Under the pieces are notes generated by a model that worked only from the letters and a program-made list of their open reading frames with translations, was not told the origin of the DNA and did no database searches. Below are positions 9,044-20,236 of a stretch of 64,000 bases of DNA, in pieces. The stretch lies in NCBI RefSeq assembly GCF_003332305.1, contig NZ_QOIO01000014.1:56312-120311 (forward strand). The letters run 5' to 3'. Within the stretch, counting starts at the first letter, position 1; the number at the start of each line of letters is the position of its first letter. The position numbers and the translations under genes were made by a program. The stretch is from Microvirga aerophila. Its GTDB lineage: Bacteria; Pseudomonadota; Alphaproteobacteria; Rhizobiales; Beijerinckiaceae.

Positions 9044-10864
9044 ATGCGGCGAGTTCACACGATGCCATTCGGCGCCGAAATCACGACCGAAGGTGTTCGC
9101 TTTGTCATCTGGGCACCGACCGCACGCGACGTGCGTCTCGTTCTGGATGAGACAGATTTCCCGATGCCCGCTGGACAGGATGGCTGGTACGAGCTGGTCG
9201 CCCCTCAGGCGAGGGACGGCGCTCGATACGGATACAGGATCGACGGCGATATCGTGGTGCCTGATCCGGGATCACGGTTCCAACCCGACGACGTGCATGG
9301 CCGCAGTCTTGTGGTTCGGCCCGCCTCCTTTGAGTGGTCCGATACCGATTGGGTCGGTCGGCCGTGGGAGGAGACTGTCCTTTATGAGGTCCATGTCGGC
9401 ACCGCCACCCCAGAGGGCACCTATGTGGGCCTGATGGCGAAGCTAGAGGAACTCCGCGATCTAGGCATCACAGCGATTGAACTTATGCCGGTCGCGGAAT
9501 TTCCAGGTCGTCGCAATTGGGGCTATGACGGGGTTCTTCCTTTCGCACCCGATGCCGCATATGGAACGCCGGACGATCTAAAACGGCTCGTGGAGCGCGC
9601 TCACTCGCTTGGCATGATGGTGTTCCTGGATGTGGTCTACAATCACTTCGGCCCCTCGGGAAATTATCTGCACGTCTATGCAAAGTCGTTCTTCACTGAC
9701 CGGCACGAGACCCCCTGGGGCGCGGGGATCAATATCGATGGCGAGAGCAGCCGCCCCGTACGCGAGTTCTTTTTCCACAACGCACTCTACTGGCTTGAGG
9801 AATTTCATATCGACGGCCTGCGCTTCGATGCCGTCCACGCGATCTCCGATGACAGCCAGCCTCATTTCATCGAGGAATTGGCAAGGCGCATCCGCGAAAC
9901 CATTCCTGGCCGAGAGATCCACCTGGTTCTCGAAAATGAGGCCAACGAGGCCCGCTGGCTTGGCCGCGACGAGGCTGGCCGGCCGCCGCTCCATACGGCC
10001 CAATGGGCCGACGACATTCACAACGCGTGGCATGCCCTCCTGACTGGTGAGAGCGAAGGGTATTACGAAGATTACGCCGACCAGCCGTTAGAAAGGCTTG
10101 CAAGGGCTCTGGCGGAAGGGTTCGCCTATCAGGGAGATCCGTCCCCGCACAAAGGCGGCGCGACTCGCGGGGAGCCTTCCGGGCATCTATCGCCTACGGC
10201 CTTCGTATCGTTCCTCCAGAACCATGATCAGGTCGGAAATCGCGCTTTCGGCGAAAGGCTTTCTCACCTCATACCTCCAGAGAAGCTTGCCCTCGCGCGG
10301 GCGCTCCATCTTCTTGCGCCGCAGATCCCACTCCTGTTCATGGGCGAGGAATGGTCTGCATCGACACCATTCATGTTCTTCGTCGATTTCGAGAATGATC
10401 CTGATCTGGCCAAGGCTGTGCGCGAAGGCCGACGGGGCGAGTTCAAGCACTTCAAGGCTTTCGCCGATCCGGAAGCCGCTCTTCAAATTCCAGATCCCAC
10501 GGATCGCGCCACCTTCGAGCGCTCAAAGCTCGATTGGGCGGAGGTGAGCCGCTCGCCCCACTGTGACGTGCGGGCCGACATACGAGGGTTGCTGCAAGTC
10601 CGTCAGTCGGAAATCACCCCGTTGATAAAGAGCCCGTTCAAGGGATCTCGTTACAGCCTTGGTCCTGCACAGACCGTCGACATCACATGGCACTTCGCAG
10701 CGGGGACGCTCAGGCTGCTTGCGAATTTCGGCGATACCGACAGCAGGCATCAGAACACCAGAGACGCTCGCCCGATCTGGTCCACTTCAAGCACTACAGC
10801 CACGAGCCAAGACATCAGCCTCGCGCCTTGGTCCGGCATTGTACTAAAAGGTCTTCCGGAATGA
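9044..10864 (+). CDS. treZ: Malto-oligosyltrehalose trehalohydrolase
   Basis: TreZ hydrolyses the glycosidic bond next to the trehalose end of maltooligosyltrehalose, releasing free trehalose. The 606-residue protein has an N-terminal carbohydrate-binding-like domain (FVIWAPTARDVRLVL) and a GH13 barrel. The catalytic set is complete: nucleophile D262 (IDGLRFDAVHA), acid/base E297 (LVLENEANEA) and D395 (QNHDQVGNR). The ATG at 9044 is preceded by GGAGA at 4 bases; a second ATG at 9062 would remove six residues. Its stop overlaps the next start as ATGA, so the MalQ-TreY fusion is translationally coupled. An EcfG-type promoter motif lies just upstream. Confidence 0.95.
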   Translation: MRRVHTMPFGAEITTEGVRFVIWAPTARDVRLVLDETDFPMPAGQDGWYELVAPQARDGARYGYRIDGDIVVPDPGSRFQPDDVHGRSLVVRPASFEWSDTDWVGRPWEETVLYEVHVGTATPEGTYVGLMAKLEELRDLGITAIELMPVAEFPGRRNWGYDGVLPFAPDAAYGTPDDLKRLVERAHSLGMMVFLDVVYNHFGPSGNYLHVYAKSFFTDRHETPWGAGINIDGESSRPVREFFFHNALYWLEEFHIDGLRFDAVHAISDDSQPHFIEELARRIRETIPGREIHLVLENEANEARWLGRDEAGRPPLHTAQWADDIHNAWHALLTGESEGYYEDYADQPLERLARALAEGFAYQGDPSPHKGGATRGEPSGHLSPTAFVSFLQNHDQVGNRAFGERLSHLIPPEKLALARALHLLAPQIPLLFMGEEWSASTPFMFFVDFENDPDLAKAVREGRRGEFKHFKAFADPEAALQIPDPTDRATFERSKLDWAEVSRSPHCDVRADIRGLLQVRQSEITPLIKSPFKGSRYSLGPAQTVDITWHFAAGTLRLLANFGDTDSRHQNTRDARPIWSTSSTTATSQDISLAPWSGIVLKGLPE

Positions 10865-13800
10865 ACGGACTGGAAACGCTGCTCGGGCGGATGGCGACGC
10901 TTGTCGGGATTTCTCCACAGTATAAAGATGCTTTCGGCCGCAGCGTCGAGACCACTCCTGAAACCAGAAAGGCTCTTCTGACGGGACTCGGGCTCGCGGT
11001 TCAAAATGAGGCGGAGGCGCGAGAACGTCTCGCTCAGCTGGAGCGCCTGAAGACCGGTATCATCCCGGCTCTCGTGGTTGTCGCGCCCGATCGCGCTGCG
11101 ACCATAACCCTGCGCGGATCGGCTCAGGAGCTTCAGTGGCGTCTCGAGGAAGAGACCGGCACGGTCCACGAGGGACAGACGCCGAAGACGGGTGGCGTTT
11201 TGCAGCTCCCTGCCCTGCCCGCCGGGTATCACCGCCTGCAGATTGGGGACGCGCGAGCCACTGTCATGGCAGCCCCGCCCAAGTGCTGGCAGCCGAATGT
11301 GCTAGGCGGCGATGTACGCCTATGGGGGGCCGCCGCACAGATTTATTCGCTGCGATCCGAGAGCAATTTCGGGATCGGCACCTACACGGACGTGGCGGTT
11401 GTCGCGCAGGGTGTGGCTAGGTTCGGTGGAGCCTTCCTGGGTCTCAGCCCGGTCCATGCCCTGTTCGCGTCCGACCGTTCGAAGATTTCTCCCTACTCGC
11501 CATCCTCGCGCCTGTTCCTCGAGACGATCCATATCGACCCGACATCGGTTCAAGGCTTCCGCGAATCCCGCGCCGCGGCTCTCTTAGGGCAATCGGATAT
11601 CGAAGAGCGCCTTTCGCAGCTTCGAGAGGCAGCGTTGCTCAATCACGCAGCGATATGGTCGACCGTGCGTCCGCTCTTCGATTTGCTCTGGGAGTATCAC
11701 CAAGCGCATGGCGACCAACGTACATTCGAGGCGTTTCGGCGGGCGGGCGGAGAAGCTCTTGAGGCGCATGCAACGTTCGAAGCGTTGTCGGAGCACTTCA
11801 AGGAGCAGGGGCGGTGGTGGCTCGGAGAATGGCCGGTGGAATTTCAGTCCATTGAGTCGGATGCTGTTCGGCGCTTCCGGACCGAGGAGGCCCAACGGGT
11901 CGCTTTTTATGCATGGCTCCAGTGGGTAGCCGACCAGCAACTCGCCGACGCGGCCGCGAGGGCTCGGGATGCCGGAATGCCGATCGGGCTCTACAGGGAT
12001 CTCGCGGTAGGAGCCGACCGCGGCGGGTCGGAGGTGTGGGCCACCCCGCAACGCTACGCAGCTGGCCTGTCGATTGGGGCCCCGCCCGATCCCCTAGGCC
12101 CACAAGGGCAGGATTGGGGCCTGCCGCCGTTCAATCCACTAACGCTTGAAGCGGATGGTCTCTCGGCGTTCCGTGACCTCGTATCAGCCAACATGCGCCA
12201 TGCAGGCGCGATCCGCATCGACCATGCGTTCCAGCTCAGCCGTCTATTCCTCATTCCGCCGGGAGCGCCAGCATCGCAAGGCGCCTACGTTGGTTTCCCG
12301 TTCGAGGCGATGTTGGCCGTACTGCGGATTGAGAGCCATCGCGCTCAATGTCTGGTGATTGCGGAAGACCTCGGCACCGCGCCGGAGGGCTTTTCCAAAG
12401 CCATCATGGAATCCGGAGTGCTGAGCTACCGTGTTCAGCCCTTCGAGCGCGAGGGGGAGGCATTCACGCGTCCAGCCGAGTATCCGCGATCCGCGCTCGC
12501 GGTTCTCACGACTCATGATCTTCCGACCTTTGCTGGCTGGTGGCGCGGCCTCGACATCGATCTGCGCCAAACTTTCGGCGTGTTCGATCCGGCAACAGGT
12601 CGGAGAGAACAGGCTGGGCGTCGCGCCGACCGCCAGCACTTTGCGCAGGCTCTGGCGGAGCAGAAGCTCCTGCCCTCGCCGGACGCTCCTGAGGAGCCGC
12701 CCCTCGAAGGAGCCGTGCGCTATCTTGCCCGAACCGCATCGGCTCTTGCGGCGCTGCAACTCGAAGACGTGTCGGGGGAATTGAATCAAGCAAACATGCC
12801 TGGGCTCGACGCTGGTCATCCCAACTGGCGCCGACGCCTCTCAACCTCCATCGAAGAGATCACGGCGTCGAACAGCCTGTTGGCCAAACTTGCCTCCGCC
12901 ATGGCCGAGGAAGGGCGGGACATGCACCGGCGGCGCAACATGCTTGCCTCTCCGCCGCCCAGGGCGACTTATCGTCTCCAGTTCCATAAGGATTTCACCT
13001 TCGACGATGCGATCGAGGTCATTCCCTACCTTGCGAAACTCGGGATCAGCCATGTCTACTCGTCTCCGATCCAAGCTGCCCGCCCGGGCTCGACACACGG
13101 CTACGATATTGTCGACCACTCCGTCATCAATCCCGAACTCGGGGGCGAGGACGCCTTCCGCAGGTTTTCGGATATCTTAAAGCAGCATGGGCTGAAGCTA
13201 TTGCTGGATATCGTGCCTAACCACATGGGCGTGGGTGGGGCCGATAATCCATGGTGGCTTTCCGTCCTGGAGTGGGGAAAGCTGTCCCCATTCATCGACG
13301 CCTTCGACATCGATTGGACCCGTCCTGGAGCGGATGGAAAGCTCATTCTTCCCAATCTCGGCGACCTTTACGGACGCGTTATCGAGAACGGCGATCTCAA
13401 GCTGACCTTCGATCCAGCTGAGGGAAGTTTCAGCGTCTGGCACTGGGAACATCGTTTTCCACTCTGTCCGCTGACCTACCCTGTCGTGCTTGAGCATGCG
13501 CTCACAGCCCTCGGTGATGCTCCGGGATCAAGGGAACTGGCCAGGCTCAGCGCGCAGTTTGGGGTTTTGAGCGAGGGCGCTCCTAGTCATCGTATTGCCG
13601 CAGCAGATCAACTGAAGGCGGAATTGGCGAAACTCGCCAGTGCGTCTCCTGGAATGAAAAGCGCGATCGATCAGGCCGTCGAGATGATCAGCGGCACCCC
13701 GGGAGTCCCGGAGAGTTTCGGCATTCTTCATCGTCTGCTGGAGGAACAGGTCTACCGTCTGGCCTATTGGCGGGTTGCGTCCAGCGACATCAATTACCGT

Positions 13801-15711
13801 CGCTTCTTCGATATTAACAGCCTTGCCGGTCTGCGGGTCGAGGTGCCGGAGATCTTCGAGCGTTCCCATGAATTGTTGTTCCGTCTCGTGGACGAGAAGC
13901 GGGTCGATGGGCTTCGGATCGACCACATCGACGGTTTGGCTGATCCCAAGGGTTATGTTCGCGCCCTTCAAAGCAAGGTCGGTCCAGGCTTTTATGTTCT
14001 CGTCGAGAAAATCCTTGAACCGGGCGAAGAGCTGCGCCCCTGGCCCGTGGCGGGAACCACCGGCTACGATGTCTTGAACGTCATAGACGGAGTCCTTCTC
14101 GAAACGCAGGCTCGCGGTGCGTTCGAGAGCGCTTATCGCGATGCATCTGACCTCGACGGCAGCTATGATAGTCTCCTGAGGCAGGCGAAGACGGAGATTA
14201 CGCAGAACAATTTTGCAAGCGAGCTTGCTGCGCTGGTCTCCGATGCCAAAACGATCGCTGATACGAATTATCGAACCCGCGACTACACGGCCTTCGCGAT
14301 TCGCAAGGCGATAGTCGACATCATTGCAGCCTTTCCGGTTTATCGAACCTATCTTGACGGCGTCGAGCCCTCGGCCGAGGACGTGTCTCTGATCGAGTCG
14401 ACCATCGAGGCGGCCAAACGCTTCAGCGGCCTGTCCGATCACAATGTGCACGAGTTCATAAAGGCGGTCCTTCTTGGAAACGGAAATGCCGACGGTGCTT
14501 CACCACGTCCCGACGATGACGAACGTTTCCGCCGGTGCTTTCAACAACTGACCGGGCCGGTCATGGCCAAGAGCCTCGAGGACACCCTGTTCTATCGCTA
14601 TGGGCGGCTTATCGCTCTCAACGAGGTTGGCGGGGACCCCGGCCATTTTGGCATCTCTCTTGCCGAGTTCCACGAGGGCAACGCGGTTCGGGCGCGGGAA
14701 TGGCCCCATGCAATGATTGCCACCGCAACTCATGACACGAAACGTGGTGAGGACGCCCGCGCTCGTCTTCTGGCGCTCTCGGAGATACCTGACGAGTGGA
14801 GAGATGCGCTGGATCGCTGGCGTGGGATTGCGTCGCCTCACCTGTCGCTCGTAGATGATCTCCCGTCGCCCGATGGAAACGATCAGGTCATTCTTCTGCA
14901 GGCTCTGCTCGGCGCATGGCCCCTGGAGCTTCTGGACGAGGATGACCCTGCGATCCTGAGCACTTTCCGGGAAAGAATGGAGGGATTTGTCCTCAAGGCG
15001 CTTCGGGAGGCGAAGCGGCATACGAGTTGGATTGATACGAACGAGGCCTATGAGGATGCAGCTCTACACTTGTTGCGGGCGCTCCTTGAGCCGCGAAGCG
15101 AGTTCCTCGCGAGTTTCCGCCCCCTTGCCAAGCGCCTCTCGCTCCTGGGGATGCTGAACGGTCTTTCGCGCACAATCCTCAAGATGACGATCCCGGGCGT
15201 CCCGGACATCTATCAGGGGACGGAGTTCTGGGATTTCTCCCTTGTCGATCCGGACAACAGGCGGCCCGTGGAGTACGAAGCCAGGGTTCAAGCGCTTGGA
15301 GGCAAGATCGGGCTCGAAGGATTGATTTCGGAGTGGAAGGATGGGCGCATCAAGCAGCATTTTCTCTCCAAGCTGCTCGAAGACCGGGCGCGACACCCCG
15401 CTTTCTACGCAGAGGGTGATTATCGGCCCACGGTTATTTCCGGCTCCCGCTCCGATCACCTGATCGCCTTCACCCGGAGCCATGGCGATGAAACTCTAGC
15501 GGTTATCGTGCCGCGACACTGGTCTGACCTCACGTCGGGCGGAGCACAGCTTCAAGTGAATACGGAATGGCGGGACACGGCAATCAACCTGCCCGGCGGC
15601 CGCTGGCAGGACGTCATCAGCGGTCACGAGGTGGAAACTGGGACGGAAGATTGCCCGGTTGCATCTCTGTTTGCTTCTACGCCTTTCGCCGTACTGAGGA
15701 AGATCAGCTAA
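10861..15711 (+). CDS. Bifunctional 4-alpha-glucanotransferase / malto-oligosyltrehalose synthase fusion (MalQ-TreY)
   Basis: One 1616-residue reading frame joins two GH enzymes. Residues 1 to about 690 are a GH77 amylomaltase (MalQ) with nucleophile D454 (IRIDHAFQL), acid/base E502 (VIAEDLGT) and D553 (TTHDLPTF). From about residue 694 a full TreY follows, starting PPPRATYRLQF, with D1021 (LRIDHIDG), E1049 (VLVEKILEPGE) and D1292 (THDTKRGED). MalQ lengthens or trims maltodextrins; TreY turns the reducing-end glucose into a trehalose unit, the substrate of TreZ. All six catalytic residues are present, so both halves should work. The ATG overlaps the treZ stop. The joint between the halves is short and has no internal ribosome site that I could see. 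Confidence 0.93.
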   Translation: MNGLETLLGRMATLVGISPQYKDAFGRSVETTPETRKALLTGLGLAVQNEAEARERLAQLERLKTGIIPALVVVAPDRAATITLRGSAQELQWRLEEETGTVHEGQTPKTGGVLQLPALPAGYHRLQIGDARATVMAAPPKCWQPNVLGGDVRLWGAAAQIYSLRSESNFGIGTYTDVAVVAQGVARFGGAFLGLSPVHALFASDRSKISPYSPSSRLFLETIHIDPTSVQGFRESRAAALLGQSDIEERLSQLREAALLNHAAIWSTVRPLFDLLWEYHQAHGDQRTFEAFRRAGGEALEAHATFEALSEHFKEQGRWWLGEWPVEFQSIESDAVRRFRTEEAQRVAFYAWLQWVADQQLADAAARARDAGMPIGLYRDLAVGADRGGSEVWATPQRYAAGLSIGAPPDPLGPQGQDWGLPPFNPLTLEADGLSAFRDLVSANMRHAGAIRIDHAFQLSRLFLIPPGAPASQGAYVGFPFEAMLAVLRIESHRAQCLVIAEDLGTAPEGFSKAIMESGVLSYRVQPFEREGEAFTRPAEYPRSALAVLTTHDLPTFAGWWRGLDIDLRQTFGVFDPATGRREQAGRRADRQHFAQALAEQKLLPSPDAPEEPPLEGAVRYLARTASALAALQLEDVSGELNQANMPGLDAGHPNWRRRLSTSIEEITASNSLLAKLASAMAEEGRDMHRRRNMLASPPPRATYRLQFHKDFTFDDAIEVIPYLAKLGISHVYSSPIQAARPGSTHGYDIVDHSVINPELGGEDAFRRFSDILKQHGLKLLLDIVPNHMGVGGADNPWWLSVLEWGKLSPFIDAFDIDWTRPGADGKLILPNLGDLYGRVIENGDLKLTFDPAEGSFSVWHWEHRFPLCPLTYPVVLEHALTALGDAPGSRELARLSAQFGVLSEGAPSHRIAAADQLKAELAKLASASPGMKSAIDQAVEMISGTPGVPESFGILHRLLEEQVYRLAYWRVASSDINYRRFFDINSLAGLRVEVPEIFERSHELLFRLVDEKRVDGLRIDHIDGLADPKGYVRALQSKVGPGFYVLVEKILEPGEELRPWPVAGTTGYDVLNVIDGVLLETQARGAFESAYRDASDLDGSYDSLLRQAKTEITQNNFASELAALVSDAKTIADTNYRTRDYTAFAIRKAIVDIIAAFPVYRTYLDGVEPSAEDVSLIESTIEAAKRFSGLSDHNVHEFIKAVLLGNGNADGASPRPDDDERFRRCFQQLTGPVMAKSLEDTLFYRYGRLIALNEVGGDPGHFGISLAEFHEGNAVRAREWPHAMIATATHDTKRGEDARARLLALSEIPDEWRDALDRWRGIASPHLSLVDDLPSPDGNDQVILLQALLGAWPLELLDEDDPAILSTFRERMEGFVLKALREAKRHTSWIDTNEAYEDAALHLLRALLEPRSEFLASFRPLAKRLSLLGMLNGLSRTILKMTIPGVPDIYQGTEFWDFSLVDPDNRRPVEYEARVQALGGKIGLEGLISEWKDGRIKQHFLSKLLEDRARHPAFYAEGDYRPTVISGSRSDHLIAFTRSHGDETLAVIVPRHWSDLTSGGAQLQVNTEWRDTAINLPGGRWQDVISGHEVETGTEDCPVASLFASTPFAVLRKIS

Positions 15712-15890
15712 AAACTGGCTCTGTGGAGCGAAATCCACGCCATTACACGGGCACTTCGCTCCCTTCAAACGTTTTACTACTCGCTGCTGTCAGGCCGGCC
15801 CGCTAGAATCTCTGGCAGATTCTTGGCGTGATTGTCTTACGATTAATGTTTCGATGGTCTCTTATGTCTATCGTTCGCCCTGGAATCCAT

Positions 15891-18086
15891 ATGAATGAGC
15901 AATTCAAGACGCGCAGACGCCCTATAAGGGAAACCGCGTCGCCCCTGATCCGCAAATCCAGGATGCGGGAGGGCTTGCCCTACCCCCTGGGAGCAACCTG
16001 GGACGGGCTTGGGGTCAATTTCGCTCTGTTCTCGGCGAATGCCACACGGGTGGAGCTTTGCCTCTTCGACGGGGATGGGAAGCACGAACTGGAGCGCGTC
16101 GATCTGCCCGAGTATACCGATGAGGTCTGGCACGGTTACCTGCCGGATGCGCGTCCCGGCACCACATACGGCTACCGCGTCTACGGGCCCTATCAGCCCT
16201 CTGAAGGACACCGGTTCAACCCCCACAAGCTTCTGATCGATCCCTACGCCAAGCAACTGATCGGCGGCGTCACGTGGAACCCGGCCTTGTTCGGCTACAG
16301 GATCGGCGCACCCGATGGGGACCTGTCCTTTGACCATCGAGACAGCGCCGCCTTCATGCCCAAGTGCCGTGTTGTAGAATCAGCCTTCACATGGGGTCAT
16401 GAGCGTCGGCCGCAGATCCCGTGGGAACGGACCATCATCTACGAGATGCATTTGCGCGGGTTCACCATGAAACACCCGTCGGTTCCAAAGGATTTGCGAG
16501 GGACCTTTTCGGGCCTCATGCATCATGACGTGATCACCTACATCAAGAGCCTCGGTGTTACGGCGATAGAGCTTCTTCCAATCCATGCTTTCGCGGACGA
16601 AACGCACCTCGTGGAAAAGGGGCTGCGAAATTACTGGGGCTATAATTCGATAAGTTTCTTTGCCCCTCAGCCGAACTATCTCGCCACCCCATTTGTCAAT
16701 GAACTGAAACAAATGGTCAGCCACTTCCATGACGCGGGCATCGAAGTGATCCTCGACGTTGTGTACAATCACACCGCGGAAGGCAATGAAACCGGTCCTA
16801 CCCTGTCGTTCAGGGGCATTGATAACGCCTCCTATTACAGGCTCGAGCATGACCGGCGATATTATGTGAATGACACCGGAACCGGGAATACCGTCAATCT
16901 CAGCCACACGCGGGTGTTGCAACTCGTCACCGACAGTCTCCGGTACTGGGCCCAGGGGGTTCACATCGACGGATTTCGCTTTGATCTTGCAACCATCTTG
17001 GGACGTGAACCGCATGGTTTCGAGGAAGACGGTCGCTTCCTCGATACGGTCCGGCAGGATCCCGCGCTGAGTCAGGTGAAGCTCATTGCGGAGCCCTGGG
17101 ATTGCGGTCCAGGCGGCTATCAGGTCGGTCGCTTTTCACCCGGGTGGGCCGAGTGGAACGATCGATACAGGGACACTATTCGGGCGTTCTGGAAAGGTGA
17201 GGAGGGAAAAGTTCCTGAACTGGCGTCACGGCTCACCGCCTCGGCGGATATCTTCAACAAACGCGGACGCAAGCCATGGGCTTCCGTGAATTTCGTGACG
17301 GCTCATGACGGGTTTACGCTCAATGACCTCGTCTCCTACGAGAAAAAGCACAATGAGGCCAACGGAGAGGCCAATCAGGACGGACACGACCACAATCTTT
17401 CTTTGAATCATGGCGTCGAAGGCCCGGCCAGCGACCCGGACATCAAAGCGCTGCGCTTCCGCCAGATGCGTAACATGCTGGCGACGCTGCTCTTCTCCCA
17501 GGGAACGCCCATGCTTCTGGCCGGCGACGAGTTCGCCCGGACCCAGAAAGGCAACAACAATGCCTATGCGCAGGACAATGAGATCTCCTGGATCGACTGG
17601 GAGTCGATCGACCAGGATCGCACGAAGCTGCTCAACTTCACCCGCAAGCTTATTCACCTGCGTCACAGCCAACCGATCCTGAGACGCGGACGCTTCCTGG
17701 CCGGGACCTACAATGAGGAACTCGACGTCAAGGATGTGACGTGGCTGACGCCAAGCGGCGAGGAGATGGAGCCGGGGCACTGGAACGACGCAAATGCGCG
17801 TTGCATAAGCATTCTTCTCGATGGACGGGCGCAAGCCACGGGCATCCGCAAGCGTGGCACCGACGTGACCCTCCTGCTCATCCTGAACGCCCACCACGAG
17901 ACCGTACCGTGCAGGTTGCCGGAGGTCGTCGGGGGACGAGTATGGCTCTGCCATGTCGATACTAACCTGCCTGACCTGGAGGCGCCGCCCCTCTGTAAGT
18001 TTGGCTCAAAGTACGACGTGGCCGGACGCTCGCTGCTGCTGTTTCAACTCGTTGCAGAAGACGCCGATGCGGCGCAGGTGCGATAA
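15891..18086 (+). CDS. glgX: Glycogen debranching enzyme, copy 1
   Basis: GlgX is a GH13 isoamylase-type enzyme that hydrolyses alpha-1,6 branches of phosphorylase-limit glycogen. This 731-residue protein has the N-terminal CBM48 segment ([19 protein letters not shown]) and a complete catalytic site: D365 ([11 protein letters not shown]), E401 (LIAEPWDCG) and D473 (AHDGF). The ATG at 15891 is chosen because it aligns the N-terminus with the second GlgX at 43912-46239; an in-frame GTG at 15828 and an ATG at 15846 are possible but less likely. It is 179 bases after the MalQ-TreY gene on the same strand. The last 43 bases overlap the convergent glgA. Confidence 0.93.
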   Translation: MNEQFKTRRRPIRETASPLIRKSRMREGLPYPLGATWDGLGVNFALFSANATRVELCLFDGDGKHELERVDLPEYTDEVWHGYLPDARPGTTYGYRVYGPYQPSEGHRFNPHKLLIDPYAKQLIGGVTWNPALFGYRIGAPDGDLSFDHRDSAAFMPKCRVVESAFTWGHERRPQIPWERTIIYEMHLRGFTMKHPSVPKDLRGTFSGLMHHDVITYIKSLGVTAIELLPIHAFADETHLVEKGLRNYWGYNSISFFAPQPNYLATPFVNELKQMVSHFHDAGIEVILDVVYNHTAEGNETGPTLSFRGIDNASYYRLEHDRRYYVNDTGTGNTVNLSHTRVLQLVTDSLRYWAQGVHIDGFRFDLATILGREPHGFEEDGRFLDTVRQDPALSQVKLIAEPWDCGPGGYQVGRFSPGWAEWNDRYRDTIRAFWKGEEGKVPELASRLTASADIFNKRGRKPWASVNFVTAHDGFTLNDLVSYEKKHNEANGEANQDGHDHNLSLNHGVEGPASDPDIKALRFRQMRNMLATLLFSQGTPMLLAGDEFARTQKGNNNAYAQDNEISWIDWESIDQDRTKLLNFTRKLIHLRHSQPILRRGRFLAGTYNEELDVKDVTWLTPSGEEMEPGHWNDANARCISILLDGRAQATGIRKRGTDVTLLLILNAHHETVPCRLPEVVGGRVWLCHVDTNLPDLEAPPLCKFGSKYDVAGRSLLLFQLVAEDADAAQVR

Positions 18087-19510
18087 AGTTCGGCGTAGCG
18101 TTTCGCCGGCTGGGTCCAGCCCACGTCGGTCCCCATACCGTTGCGTTGCAGGCGTTTCCAACTATCCCTGTCGCGCCATAGCGTCTTTGCTCGCGCAACG
18201 GCTCCACCGAATGCCGCAGGAGTGACCGGAGAGAATTGAATACCGGTCGCGACACCGGCTGCGACCGCCATCTCGTTCGCGTCGATGATCGTATCAGCGA
18301 GCCCGCCGACCCGTGCCACGAGCGGTATGGTTCCATACCGCATGGCGCAAAGCTGCGTCAGGCCACAGGGCTCGAACCTGGAGGGCACCAGCAACGCATC
18401 GCTTCCGCCCTGTATCTGATGGGCGAGAGCTTCATCATAGCCGAAGAAGCAGCCGACTTGACCCGGATAAACCGACATGGATGCTCGAAAGGCTGCTTCG
18501 AGCCCCCTGTCGCCGGCTCCGAGCAATGCAAGCTGGGCTCCATCAGCTAGTAGGCTGGGTAATTCTCCGAGAAGGAGGTCGAGGCCCTTCTGCTCCGATA
18601 ACCGACTCACGACGCCAAAGACAAGCGCGTCGGGATCAGGGCTAAGACCCAATCGTTCCTGGAGCGCTGCCTTATTCACTGATCGGGCTTCCAGACCGGC
18701 CCTGTCGAAGCGGGCGGCAAGATGCGGATCCGTTGCCGGATCCCAAACAGTCTCGTCGATCCCGTTCAGAATTCCGGACACGATACCGGACCGGGTCCGC
18801 AGCAGGCCGTCGAGCCCCATTCCGCCCTCTGGGGTCTGGATTTCAACTGCGTAGGTCGGGGACACGGTTGTGATGCGGTCGGCGAAATGCAGACCCGCTT
18901 TCAAAAACCCTATCTGACCGTAATATTCGACCCCGTCGATGGTAAAGGAACCAGCAGGTAGGTTGAGGTAGGAAAGAAGATATGCCGGAAATCCACCCTG
19001 GAAGGCGATGTTGTGCACTGTGAGAACGGTTCCGGGCCGACGCCCGCCGGCATAGTGCAGATAGGCAGGCGCAAGGCCCGCTTGCCAATCGTGCGCATGG
19101 ACGACGTCCGGCTGAAATTCCGGTAGGCCGCCAAGCCCGATCATCGCCGCAACCTCGCTAAGCGCGGCAAACCGCTGGGCATTGTCCGGCCAATCCCACC
19201 CCTCAGGCGTCACATAGGGAGAGCCCGGCCGATCATACAGGTGAGGCGCATCGAGCACGAAAAGCTCAAGGCCTCCGGCTTTGGCGGAGAGAATCCGGGC
19301 CGTACCCCCGTAAAGGCCGTCATAGCGATGGACGACCTCCGCACTCTCGACGGACCGCATGGCCGCCGGATAGCCTGGGATGAGGGCCATCATCCTGACG
19401 TTCTGACTGGCAAGAGCTCGGGGCAGCGCTCCGGCGACGTCAGCAAGACCACCCGTCTTGATGATCGGATAGATTTCCGATGCGACGGAGAGAACGTTGA
19501 GCGGCCTCAT
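18044..19510 (-). CDS. glgA: Glycogen synthase copy 2 (ADP-glucose, GT5)
   Basis: This intact 488-residue glycogen synthase extends alpha-1,4-glucan from ADP-glucose. It starts [20 protein letters not shown], contains the KTGGLADV nucleotide-sugar loop, [36 protein letters not shown] and the C-terminal [17 protein letters not shown], all typical of GT5. The ATG at 19510 gives the canonical N-terminus; a TTG five codons earlier is possible. It runs against glgX and overlaps its 3' end by 43 bases. Because the other glgA in the window is frameshifted, this copy probably supplies the main activity. The two copies are clearly divergent, not a recent duplication. Confidence 0.95.
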   Translation of the reverse strand: MRPLNVLSVASEIYPIIKTGGLADVAGALPRALASQNVRMMALIPGYPAAMRSVESAEVVHRYDGLYGGTARILSAKAGGLELFVLDAPHLYDRPGSPYVTPEGWDWPDNAQRFAALSEVAAMIGLGGLPEFQPDVVHAHDWQAGLAPAYLHYAGGRRPGTVLTVHNIAFQGGFPAYLLSYLNLPAGSFTIDGVEYYGQIGFLKAGLHFADRITTVSPTYAVEIQTPEGGMGLDGLLRTRSGIVSGILNGIDETVWDPATDPHLAARFDRAGLEARSVNKAALQERLGLSPDPDALVFGVVSRLSEQKGLDLLLGELPSLLADGAQLALLGAGDRGLEAAFRASMSVYPGQVGCFFGYDEALAHQIQGGSDALLVPSRFEPCGLTQLCAMRYGTIPLVARVGGLADTIIDANEMAVAAGVATGIQFSPVTPAAFGGAVARAKTLWRDRDSWKRLQRNGMGTDVGWTQPAKRYAELYRTCAASASSATS

Positions 19511-19634
19511 CTCATAGCCTGACAATTTTCCGAGGCCCGATCCAGTCGATAGCGAGCGCGGGCGTCACGGTCTCGCCGCGCCCGCGCGAACTCCTTGCCG
19601 AGCGTCTTCTGCAACGTCTATGCCCAGGACCCTG

Positions 19635-20003
19635 TTAGGGAGTCTGGACTGACCGTTTCCGCCTTGGCGTCGTTGCGGGCTCGAGGCCTGCATCGTCCGG
19701 TTTCGGAGAAGCGGGAGCCCGTTTTTTGCGAGTTTTGACCATACCAACGTCTGCCAGCACGTTCTCTGAAAGACCAACTGCATTGACGGAGGGCATCGCG
19801 ACGTCGTCCGGCATCGCTGACGTGTCGGACAGCCCGGAGCCTGATTGAGTTTCGCTTCCCTCGTCGAAGGCTACGCCTTCTTCGCTTCGGATCTGTTGCT
19901 CAGCTTCGTACCAATAATCGTCGGCCTTGCCAGGGATATGCCCGTCCCGCACCCAAAGCTCGTAAGCGCGCTCCCGGATTTTCTGTTCAATCTGACTGTC
20001 CAT
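19635..20003 (-). CDS. DUF2934 domain protein
   Basis: A 122-residue protein with an N-terminal DUF2934 motif (IRERAYELWVRDGHIPGKAD followed by a YW and acidic residues, about residues 7-35). The tail is low-complexity, rich in Ser, Pro and Asp, and ends with basic clusters (KTRKKRAP and PRRKRS). DUF2934 proteins are short, soluble and of unknown function; many lie near stress or glycogen genes in rhizobia. The ATG at 20003 is preceded by AGGGAAG. A longer frame to 20135 exists without added homology. It is upstream of glgA on the same strand with a 124-base gap. Confidence 0.75.
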   Translation of the reverse strand: MDSQIEQKIRERAYELWVRDGHIPGKADDYWYEAEQQIRSEEGVAFDEGSETQSGSGLSDTSAMPDDVAMPSVNAVGLSENVLADVGMVKTRKKRAPASPKPDDAGLEPATTPRRKRSVQTP

Positions 20004-20236
20004 GACTTCCCTTTGCCAATCTACGTCGGCCGCGCGACCCGGTCCTATGCGCCGTATCGGAGCCAATATTGCTACCCCAGGGCCACACCGCCCTGAGGCT
20101 TGAACCTGAACCGGGATTATTGGGTCCTGTTTCAAATTTTACAACCGCATCAGCGCGATTTGGCTCGAAACTTGGAGTGTGTTGCATTGCGGTGCCCTCC
20201 TCTATCCTCACCACACGGCCGAAGGGCGACGGCTCC

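Noticed and set aside
13528..14451. A 307-residue minus-strand open frame inside the TreY part of the fusion
   Set aside because: It is antisense to conserved catalytic motifs and has no recognisable domain.
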